Below are positions 6,538 through 13,104 of a stretch of DNA of 18,034 nt, one piece after another. Source of the stretch: Victivallaceae bacterium (GTDB taxonomy: Bacteria; Verrucomicrobiota; Lentisphaeria; Victivallales; Victivallaceae). The notes below the pieces were generated by a model. That model searched no databases and was not told the origin of the DNA. It saw only the letters and a program-made list of their open reading frames with translations. The number at the start of each line of letters is the position of its first letter. Position 1 is the first letter of the stretch. The stretch spans positions 1-18,034 of the forward strand of contig JAQVVK010000020.1 in NCBI GenBank assembly GCA_028698975.1. Reading direction: 5' to 3'. The translations under genes and the position numbers were made by a program.

Positions 6538-7899
6538 TCATTTCGCCGCTTTCGCGGCATCGGGGTGAACCAAATGCGACTCGGCGGTTATGACGATATA
6601 GACTTTTTCCTTCAGTGTGGTTTCCGTGCCGAAAAGATACTTCAGCACCGGTATCCGGCTGAGAAACGGAATGCCGGTCATTTGCTCGACATCGGTTTCC
6701 CGCACGCTGTTGGCAAGAAGCTGCTCGGTGCCGAAATCAAGCGTGAGGTGTCCGTTCAACGTGATCGCGCTGCCGAGTTCACTGCCGTAGTTGTTGCGCT
6801 CGACGACGTCGGCATCGGCCAGCTCGTAGCCAAACACCACGCAGCCCTTGTTGAGCGCATAGAATTCCGGAGAATCCGGGATCACCCCGTTGACGGCCAC
6901 TTCCTTTTCATCGGGGCCGAAACACACTGCCGGATCGCTGATCACAACATCGTAATCAGGTATTATACCGCTTGAAACAACGTCGCTTTTGTGATCGTCG
7001 GGGGCCTTTACGATGTTGGAATATTCCGGCGAAAGCGTGACCCGTGAAGCCGGTGCGCCGTTTATTACCGTGATGTTGGCGGTCGCCGCGACCCGGGCGT
7101 TTCCAGACTGCTGCAATATCCTCACAAAGCTCATATCAAAGGCGGGTGCGCAGCAGAAGCCGCCGTAACTCCACGAAGCCGAACTCGACAGTGCCGCGCC
7201 GAGCACCTTGTCCCATGCGGATCTGCCGCCGGAATAAGCCACATCGAGCAGATTCATGCCGGGCCCGTTTTTCCAGGCCAGATAGTCAATCCCGAGATCG
7301 CGCAGTTTGCTCTCGCGTATCTCGTAGCAGCGCAGCGTTATATTGACCTGCGGGAGAGGCCGGTCGCAATACTTCACCCAGGCGAGGGTCTCATCCGCCG
7401 AGGTCTTATTGTCTTTCCACCACAAGGTGGCGTTTTCGGAATATCCCCTGCCCTCTTCGCTCTGCATGACCGATACGACCTTGAGCAGATCATCGGTTGT
7501 CCTGTAATTCGGGAAATAGACCAGACGGCTGATGCCGGTGCCTTCGATCGGCGTACCGTTGACATCCGTCTTGCCGGGCCGGTCGAGCTTGGCGACCAGA
7601 TCGTCGACGAAGGGCATGAATTCGGTTGCGGTGGTGACCGCAAGTGAATTTGATCTGCCGTCGGCCGAACTTATGCGGGTCACGATTGAATTTCCGGTAT
7701 ACCGCAGCACCGCCGGTTCAATGAAGGGCTGAATGTCGGAAGCCGTCACGTTTTTCAGATCGTATATCTTGCTGGCCATCCGAACTTGCGCATCGTCCTG
7801 AAAGAGATGTATGGTCCGTTCGGCGTCGTCGGCGGCGAAAAGCATCGCCGGCAGCGCGCCGCATCCCAATAACGTCAGGGCGAAAAATGCGTTTCTCAT
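6538..7899 (-). CDS. Secretin-like exported protein, paralogue 1
   Basis: The 453-residue product has a clear signal peptide (MRNAFFALTLLGCGALPAML, then FAADD). GAGGA eight bases upstream on the minus strand fixes the ATG at 7899; an upstream in-frame ATG at 7974 would put 25 hydrophilic residues before the signal and run through a strong hairpin, so it is rejected. Residues about 40-110 look like a small N-domain (IYDLKNVTASDIQPFIEPAV, then a strand and VDDLVAKLDRP), and about 124-145 like a second (SRLVYFPNYRTTDDLLKVVS). The secretin core begins QVNITLRCYEIRESKLRDLG (184-203) and closes with TGIPFLSRIPVLKYLFGTE (408-426). It shares 'LGIDYLAWKN' and the closing motif with the neighbouring gene (LGVDFQAWKN), showing the pair arose by duplication. 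Two adjacent cysteines (Cys249, Cys250) in the barrel are unusual. Function as an outer-membrane channel is inferred from the family. Confidence 0.78.
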   Translation of the reverse strand: MRNAFFALTLLGCGALPAMLFAADDAERTIHLFQDDAQVRMASKIYDLKNVTASDIQPFIEPAVLRYTGNSIVTRISSADGRSNSLAVTTATEFMPFVDDLVAKLDRPGKTDVNGTPIEGTGISRLVYFPNYRTTDDLLKVVSVMQSEEGRGYSENATLWWKDNKTSADETLAWVKYCDRPLPQVNITLRCYEIRESKLRDLGIDYLAWKNGPGMNLLDVAYSGGRSAWDKVLGAALSSSASWSYGGFCCAPAFDMSFVRILQQSGNARVAATANITVINGAPASRVTLSPEYSNIVKAPDDHKSDVVSSGIIPDYDVVISDPAVCFGPDEKEVAVNGVIPDSPEFYALNKGCVVFGYELADADVVERNNYGSELGSAITLNGHLTLDFGTEQLLANSVRETDVEQMTGIPFLSRIPVLKYLFGTETTLKEKVYIVITAESHLVHPDAAKAAK

Positions 7900-7928
7900 G
7901 ATAATATCCTCAATTTTGCTTGGAAGTT

Positions 7929-7963
7929 TCTCCTCCGGCCGGATGTGACATCCGGCCGGGAGA
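7929..7963 (-). other. Strong GC-rich hairpin between amt and the first secretin-like gene
   Basis: CCGGCCGGATG (7935-7945), loop TGA, and CATCCGGCCGG (7949-7959) form a perfect 11-bp stem; TCTC (7929-7932) and GAGA (7960-7963) can extend it past a two-base bulge. There is no T-tract on either side, so it is not a textbook terminator. It lies 19 bases after the amt stop on the minus strand and about 35 bases before the secretin ATG, and may protect the glnK-amt message or attenuate read-through. Confidence 0.6.
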
Positions 7964-7977
7964 GGCTGATTCATACG

Positions 7978-9360
7978 TTATTCATTGGGGAAGATTTGGA
8001 ACCCGGCATAAGCGTCGTTGCCATGCTCGACAATATCCAGCCCGCGCAGCTCCTCTTCGGCGTTGACCCGAAGTCCGACCGTCTTGCGAAGCACGTTGAA
8101 CATCAGCATGCCCAGCCCGAAAGCCCACGCGAAGAAGACCACCGCGCCGAGAAGCTGCACCCCGAGTTGATGGAACCCGCCGCCGTAGAACAATCCGGTG
8201 TTGGCCTCGCTCACGCCGAGCACCGCCTCCGCGTTGAAGAGCCCGCAGGCAAGCGTGCCCCAGAGTCCGTTCATGCCGTGTACGCTTACCGCGCCGACCG
8301 GGTCGTCGATACCGATGCGGTCTATGGCAAACACGCTCAATACCACCAGCACACCGGCAATCGCGCCGATTATCAGCCCGCCGACCGGGGTGACCGTATT
8401 GCACGGCGCGGTGATGGCGACCAGACCCGCCAATGCGCCGTTAAGCGTCATGGAGAGGTCGGGTTTCTTCATAATGACCCACGCCGCGCTCATTGCGGTG
8501 ATGGCTCCGGCGATCGCGCCGAGGTTGGTGACCAGCGCGATCCGGCCGATGTCGCCGACTCCGCTGGTGGTCGAGCCGGGGTTGAACCCAAACCAGCCGA
8601 CCCACAAGATCAACACGCCGAGAGTACCGATGACCAGATTATGGCCGGGGATCATCCTCGGTTTGCCGTCCGCGCCGTATTTGCCGATGCGGGGGCCGAG
8701 AGTGATTGCTCCGGCGAGAGCGAGCCAGCCGCCCACCGAGTGAACCACGGTCGAACCGGCGAAGTCGCAGAAACCGAAGCTCTCCAGCCACCCGGCCGAC
8801 GACGCGCCGTAAAGACCGCCCCACGCCCACTTACCGGAAATCGGGTAGATCACCGCGCTCACGATCACCGAATAGATCAGATACGAGGAGAACTTCGTAC
8901 GTTCGGCCATAGCACCCGACACGATGGTTGCGGCGGTGGCGCAAAACATGGTCTGAAAGAACATAAAAGTCCAGTTCCAGTCGGCCGCGCTCTCAAACAC
9001 CTTCATAAAGAACCCGTCCGTGCCGATAAGTCCGAAAGCGGTCTTGCCAAACATAAACGCCGACCCGACCAGGAAGAAGGCAAAACTTCCGGTTGCAAAG
9101 TCCATCATGTTTTTCATCATGATGTTGGCTGAATTCTTTGCCCGGGTGAACCCGGTTTCAACCATGGCGAATCCGGCCTGCATAAAGAAGACCAGCACGC
9201 CGGCGATCAGCGTCCAGACAATATTGAGGTTGGTTTGCAACGCTTCGACCGCCGCGGCGGTGGCGTAGGCGGGAGCCTCCGCCGGGGCGTCGGCCGCCGC
9301 AAGCGTCATGGTGCCGGCAACTCCGATTAAAATTGCCGCCGTCTTAATTAATAATTTCAT
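7978..9360 (-). CDS. amt: Ammonium transporter (Amt/AmtB family)
   Basis: The 460-residue membrane protein forms, in its family, a trimeric channel conducting ammonium/ammonia. It begins with a cleavable-looking signal (MKLLIKTAAILIGVAGTMTL then AAADAPAEAP), as in E. coli AmtB, followed by about eleven hydrophobic helices from residue 46 on. Hallmarks are FMQAGFAMVETGFTRAKN (59-76), the conserved Asp200 and first pore His207 in CDFAGSTVVHSVGG, and the second pore histidine His361 in VSVHGMNGLWGTL. The C-terminal tail keeps GLRVNAEEELRGLDIVEHG, the cytosolic segment that docks PII in the family. A strong AGGAGG lies five bases before the ATG. It follows glnK by 23 bases, the usual regulator/channel pairing, and belongs to the sigma-54-type transcription unit. 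Confidence 0.96.
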   Translation of the reverse strand: MKLLIKTAAILIGVAGTMTLAAADAPAEAPAYATAAAVEALQTNLNIVWTLIAGVLVFFMQAGFAMVETGFTRAKNSANIMMKNMMDFATGSFAFFLVGSAFMFGKTAFGLIGTDGFFMKVFESAADWNWTFMFFQTMFCATAATIVSGAMAERTKFSSYLIYSVIVSAVIYPISGKWAWGGLYGASSAGWLESFGFCDFAGSTVVHSVGGWLALAGAITLGPRIGKYGADGKPRMIPGHNLVIGTLGVLILWVGWFGFNPGSTTSGVGDIGRIALVTNLGAIAGAITAMSAAWVIMKKPDLSMTLNGALAGLVAITAPCNTVTPVGGLIIGAIAGVLVVLSVFAIDRIGIDDPVGAVSVHGMNGLWGTLACGLFNAEAVLGVSEANTGLFYGGGFHQLGVQLLGAVVFFAWAFGLGMLMFNVLRKTVGLRVNAEEELRGLDIVEHGNDAYAGFQIFPNE

Positions 9361-9383
9361 TTTTTCCTCCTGAAAGATTATTA

Positions 9384-9725
9384 CTATCCGATTGCTTCCG
9401 GGCCGGTTTCACCGGTTCTTATTCTCACGCACTCCGACATGGGAAGGACGAATATCTTGCCGTCGCCAATCGTCCCGGTCCGTGCTCCCGCACAAATACC
9501 GTCGATAGTTTTCTGCACGAAATCGTCATTGACGCCGATGGCCAATCGCATTTTCTTGAGCAGGTTGACCTCCCGCAGAACACCCCGGTAATTCTGGCTG
9601 AAACCTTTCTGCTGCCCGCACCCCAGAGCGGTGGTAACGGAGATCTTGTAGATCTCGCGTTTGTAGAGTTCCTGTTTGACCGCGTTAAGTCTTTCCGGCT
9701 TGATATAGGCGATAATCAATTTCAT
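9384..9725 (-). CDS. glnK: PII nitrogen regulatory protein (GlnK/GlnB family)
   Basis: The 113-residue product is a PII signalling protein. It has the N-terminal strand MKLIIAYIKPERLNAVKQEL, a T-loop (about 37-55) GQQKGFSQNYRGVLREV, the B-loop ARTGTIGDGKIFVLP (about 81-95) that contacts ATP, and the C-loop RIRTGETG (102-109). PII trimers bind ATP/ADP and 2-oxoglutarate and plug Amt through the T-loop when nitrogen is sufficient. Tyr51, the classical uridylylation site, is Arg here, whereas Tyr46 is kept; uridylylation at 51 is therefore impossible and control would rest on ligand binding. AAGGAG on the minus strand precedes the ATG by eight bases. It is the first gene of the unit, 23 bases before amt. 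Confidence 0.95.
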   Translation of the reverse strand: MKLIIAYIKPERLNAVKQELYKREIYKISVTTALGCGQQKGFSQNYRGVLREVNLLKKMRLAIGVNDDFVQKTIDGICAGARTGTIGDGKIFVLPMSECVRIRTGETGPEAIG

Positions 9726-9787
9726 CTATTGCACTCCTTTCCGTGATGGATGAATTTGTTCTCGCAAAACTGCGATACCTCCCAAAA

Positions 9788-9803
9788 GCAGTTTGTGTGC
9801 CAA
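9788..9803 (-). promoter_or_regulatory. Sigma-54 (RpoN) -24/-12 promoter for glnK-amt
   Basis: On the minus strand the sequence TTGGCACACAAACTGC has the invariant GG and GC separated by exactly ten bases, with TGGCAC matching the -24 element perfectly and CTGC close to the -12 TTGC. Transcription would begin near 9776, leaving a leader of about 50 bases before the glnK ribosome site. glnK-amt pairs are classical RpoN/NtrC targets, so context and sequence agree. Confidence 0.75.
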
Positions 9804-10046
9804 CTTCCAACATTGTGGCGGCGTCGCATGCCGGATATCCACCGTTTACGCACAAAAAAATCCTAATTTATTATCCAGTGCGCTTTTTTCATGCCGCTTC
9901 CGGCAGGAATTTTACGACGGTTTTTACAAAAACGTAAAAAAAAAACCCGGGTTGGGAAATTTTTGTAACGGCGGCTCCATAAGTTGTTTTTGGGGCTTTC
10001 CGTTTCAAGCCGCCGCTATTTCCAACCGCCGCGACAACAAGGCCGG

Positions 10047-10074
10047 TTGAAAAATTCAAAATGGACGGTATATT
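10047..10074 (+). promoter_or_regulatory. Sigma-70-type promoter for the epimerase-comEC-glycosyltransferase unit
   Basis: TTGAAA (10047-10052) and TATATT (10069-10074) are separated by 16 bases, a good -35/-10 pair. Start of transcription would fall near 10081, about 25 bases before the epimerase ATG. The ribosome site is weak (AAGG about 12 bases upstream of the ATG). Confidence 0.55.
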
Positions 10075-10105
10075 CTTATACATAAAATAAAAGGCAAACT
10101 AAATC

Positions 10106-11014
10106 ATGAAAATTCTCGTCACCGGCGGCACCGGATTTTTTGGCAAAAGCATCATCGACGCGGTTCGCCGCGGACGGCTCGAAAACCATGAATTTGTGAT
10201 GATGTCGCGGCACCCGGATAAATTTATTGCCGCGTGTCCGCAGCTTGCCGCCGTCAAAGGTGTACGCTTCATCGCAGGCGACGTGCGCTACTTCGCTTTC
10301 CCGGACGAACCGTTTGACGCGGTGATCCATGCCGCCACACCAGCTCTGACCACCATCTCCGACGCGGAAATGCGCGACATAATCAACGCCGGAGCCGCAA
10401 GAGTTTGCCAATACATGAAAAGCTGTCTTCCTCATGGACGGCTTCTCTTTTGCAGTTCCGGCGCGGTCTATGGCGTACAGCCGCCGGAAATCGAACGTCT
10501 GCCGGAAGATTTCCCCTGCCAACCGGTGACCGCCTACGGCCAGGGCAAACTCGACTCGGAAAGGCTCTTCCTTGAACACGGCATCGATGTCGCGACCGCC
10601 CGCTGCTTTGCCTTTGTCGGCCGCTATCTCGCCCGCGACATCCATTTTGCGATCGGCAACTTCATGCGCGACTGTCTGGCCGGCACGCCGATCACCATTC
10701 GCGGCGACGGCACCCCGTACCGCAGTTATCTCTATGCGGACGACCTGATCGACTGGCTGTTTGCGGTGCTCGAACACGGCCGGAGCGGCCGTGTCTACAA
10801 CGTCGGCTCCGACGACGGCATGCCGATCCGTCGGTTGGCCGAGCGGGTGCGCGATGCGCTCGCAAGCCAAAGCGTGATCGAGGTGCTCGGCACACCGCGC
10901 CCCGGCACCCCGCCGTCGCGTTATGTGCCCGACACCACCCGGATAAGAACCGAACTGGGCGTCTCGCTTAAAATCCCGTTTGAAACCGCGGTCCGTCTTT
11001 CATGCGCCGACTGA
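10106..11014 (+). CDS. NAD-dependent epimerase/dehydratase (extended SDR family)
   Basis: The 302-residue product is a cytoplasmic extended short-chain dehydrogenase acting on nucleotide sugars. The Rossmann motif GGTGFFG is at residues 7-13, the acidic turn GDV at 58-60, and the catalytic set is CSSGAVYG (116-123) with the Tyr144/Lys148 pair in AYGQGK. RGDGTPYRSYLYADDL (199-214) is the sugar-nucleotide-binding segment shared by dTDP-glucose 4,6-dehydratases and UDP-sugar epimerases. I cannot decide between epimerase and dehydratase; the glutamate after the catalytic aspartate typical of RmlB is not obvious. The 3' end overlaps the following ComEC gene by 13 bases. Together with the downstream GT4 gene, a role in surface-polysaccharide synthesis is likely. 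Confidence 0.85.
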   Translation: MKILVTGGTGFFGKSIIDAVRRGRLENHEFVMMSRHPDKFIAACPQLAAVKGVRFIAGDVRYFAFPDEPFDAVIHAATPALTTISDAEMRDIINAGAARVCQYMKSCLPHGRLLFCSSGAVYGVQPPEIERLPEDFPCQPVTAYGQGKLDSERLFLEHGIDVATARCFAFVGRYLARDIHFAIGNFMRDCLAGTPITIRGDGTPYRSYLYADDLIDWLFAVLEHGRSGRVYNVGSDDGMPIRRLAERVRDALASQSVIEVLGTPRPGTPPSRYVPDTTRIRTELGVSLKIPFETAVRLSCAD

Positions 11015-13104
11015 ACATCTGCGTCGAACCATTGCTCGCCGCCGGCGCGATCTGCGGAGCGGCTCTCCCTCTTTGGGGCGCGGCCATCGCCGCGATCTGG
11101 TCGTTTCTGCTGTTTTCCAAGCGTAACGCCGTGGCCTTTTTGCTGGCGTTGCTGGCGGTGATGATCTCTCAAAAGTGTGACGATCTACTGTTGTTTGCGC
11201 CTCATCATTACGAAAAAAGTTTGCCGCACCGCGACGTTTACGGCGAATTTCAAACCACGGTTACCGACCTGAGGCTCTCCCCGTCAACGCTGGCTCCGCC
11301 CGGTCTTGTAAGTTGCCGGGTTGACGCCATGAAACTCAATGGAGAAAAGGATTTCACCCGTGTTTCCGGCACGTCAATGCTGCGCTTCGGAGAAATCTGC
11401 CCGCCGCCGGAGGGGCTGCGCTGCGGCAGCCGCCTCGTGGTCACCGGCCGGCTGGAGCGGCCCGACGGAAATAATGGTTTTTCGCAATATCTCGCCGCCC
11501 GCGGCTGCCGCCGGTTGCTGCGCCCCGACCGGGCGGTGCAAATTTCCGCCGAGGCCACGCCGGGGGCTTGGGTGGCCGCATGGCGCGACAAATTGCTTGC
11601 ACGCACGGTTTCCGGGCTTGACGCCCGCACCGGAGAACTCGCCGCCGCCACGCTTTTCGGGCTGGCCGGCGGCATGGATCACGAGCTGAAACGCGACTTT
11701 CTCTATGCCGGTTCGATTCACTTATTCAGCGTCAGCGGTATGCATGTGGCGATACTGGCCGGACTGCTCTTTCTGCTGACGCGGCCGCTGCCGCGCCTCA
11801 TGCGCGACTGGCCGGTGCTGGCCGGGGTGCTCGTCTACACCTTTTCGACCGGCATGGCCCCGCCCGCCATGCGTGCGTCGATCTGCATTGCGGCATGGTG
11901 CATCTTGAGGTTGAACCTGCTCGAAACCACACCGATCCGGCTGCTGGCGTTTTGCGCGGCCGGTATGCTGATCGCCAACCCGGCACTGATCGGAGACCTC
12001 GGATTCATATATTCGTTTACCATTACCGCGGCTCTGCTTCTGGCCGCCGCACGCTGGGGCGAATTTACCGGTATGTTCAAGGAGGTTGACGCCTACCGTC
12101 CGCAACTCGCGCTGCGGCGGCGGAGAAGTTGGAAACGCCGTCTGTGGCTTGCCGCCGCCGGAGCCGCCGCGATCGCCGTGGTCGCCTTTGCCTCCGGTGC
12201 GGTCATTTCCATGAAAAGCAACGCCTTGCTGCTGCCCGGATCGGTGGCCGCAAATCTGCTCATCGCACCATTGCTCCCTCCCATTTTTGCGGTGTGGTTT
12301 GCCAAACTCACGCTCGGCGCGCTTTCGCCGGGTATCGATCTATTATGCGGAGCCGGGTTGACGTTTCTCTTTCACCTGCTGGCGGCGATCGCCGGAGGCG
12401 CGGCGGAACTTTTCGCCAATCTGGCCGCGGTGCGTCCGGGCATACCCGGCATCGCGGTGTTTTACACCGGTCTTTTGGCCGCGCTGGCCGCGCCCTGCGG
12501 CAAAATCCGGCTGCTGGGCGGCGCGGCGGCCATGCTGATGCTGTTGTGGTGGCCTCTGGCGGTGAATTTCGAACCGCCGACACTTATGGCGGCCGGCGAC
12601 TCGAGTCATCGCCCGGTGACGATGGAAGTCGCCGAGCCGGGGATTCGGCGAAGCACCGCGTTCTCCATGCCAGGCGGCGGCCTGCCGGAAGTCGTATCGG
12701 AATTCTTTTTGAGTCGCGGCATACCCGGTTTGGAACGGGTCATCGTGCCGTCGCACTCCAAAAAAGACGCCGCCGGGCTGGCGCAGTTGGCCAGACGCAT
12801 TCCGGTCATGCGGGTGGAATTTCCGCCGCCCGGCAAACGGCTGCGCAGCGATTTTACCACCGCAATAAGCAGTGCTCCGGCGGCTCAAAGCATTTCAAAC
12901 GCAATAAATCCGCAAAAAAACGGCGAGGAAGCGGTGCGGCGGTTTGAATATTTCAATCAAGGGTCTAAGTTAAGTTTTATACTTGAGTGCAGCAACGCCG
13001 ACGACGGCCGGCGTCTGACGCTGATCCGGCCGGGCCACCCCCCGGTCGGGGCGACGCTGCCATATTCGAGCAAACCGGAAATATGGATATATGAATTCAA
13101 ATAG
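11002..13104 (+). CDS. comEC: ComEC/Rec2-family membrane protein with degenerate C-terminal domain
   Basis: The 700-residue product has an N-terminal hydrophobic pair, a soluble OB-like DUF4131 region (about 75-190; VVTGRLERPDGNNGFSQYLA at 146-165), and the Competence core starting near 205. The core contains the signature HLFSVSGMHVAIL (240-252) and several further membrane helices to about 520. ComEC carries single-stranded DNA across the inner membrane during transformation. Residues 529-650 look like a metallo-beta-lactamase domain by position and pattern (AGDSSHRP..., then FFLSRGIPGLERVIVPSHSKKDAAGL at 568-593). However, the expected HxHxDH is PSHSKKDA: His585 and Asp589 remain while the second and third histidines are Lys and Ala. 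The 5' end overlaps the epimerase gene by 13 bases and the 3' end overlaps the glycosyltransferase by 14. No other competence gene is visible here. Confidence 0.88.
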   Translation: MRRLNICVEPLLAAGAICGAALPLWGAAIAAIWSFLLFSKRNAVAFLLALLAVMISQKCDDLLLFAPHHYEKSLPHRDVYGEFQTTVTDLRLSPSTLAPPGLVSCRVDAMKLNGEKDFTRVSGTSMLRFGEICPPPEGLRCGSRLVVTGRLERPDGNNGFSQYLAARGCRRLLRPDRAVQISAEATPGAWVAAWRDKLLARTVSGLDARTGELAAATLFGLAGGMDHELKRDFLYAGSIHLFSVSGMHVAILAGLLFLLTRPLPRLMRDWPVLAGVLVYTFSTGMAPPAMRASICIAAWCILRLNLLETTPIRLLAFCAAGMLIANPALIGDLGFIYSFTITAALLLAAARWGEFTGMFKEVDAYRPQLALRRRRSWKRRLWLAAAGAAAIAVVAFASGAVISMKSNALLLPGSVAANLLIAPLLPPIFAVWFAKLTLGALSPGIDLLCGAGLTFLFHLLAAIAGGAAELFANLAAVRPGIPGIAVFYTGLLAALAAPCGKIRLLGGAAAMLMLLWWPLAVNFEPPTLMAAGDSSHRPVTMEVAEPGIRRSTAFSMPGGGLPEVVSEFFLSRGIPGLERVIVPSHSKKDAAGLAQLARRIPVMRVEFPPPGKRLRSDFTTAISSAPAAQSISNAINPQKNGEEAVRRFEYFNQGSKLSFILECSNADDGRRLTLIRPGHPPVGATLPYSSKPEIWIYEFK

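Larger units (their letters stand above)
9726..10105. other. Divergent intergenic region with both promoters
   Basis: This 380-base stretch separates glnK (minus) and the epimerase gene (plus). No convincing coding frame is present. It holds the sigma-54-type site near the glnK side, a sigma-70-type promoter near the epimerase side, and several dyads between: TGCCG-CTTC-CGGCA (9892-9905), TTTTTAC-N6-GTAAAAA (9921-9940) and AACCCGGGTT (9944-9953). The central part is markedly A/T-rich compared with the flanking genes, typical of an activator/enhancer-binding zone. I do not see a clear paired NtrC consensus. Confidence 0.65.

Noticed and set aside
7900..7974. Earlier ATG at 7974 for the first secretin-like gene
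   Set aside because: It would add 25 hydrophilic residues before a clear signal peptide and place the strong hairpin within the coding region; the later ATG has a good ribosome site.
7945..9132. 395-residue plus-strand frame opposite amt
   Set aside because: It mirrors the Amt coding sequence; its hydrophilic His/Asp/Arg-rich translation has no domain pattern.
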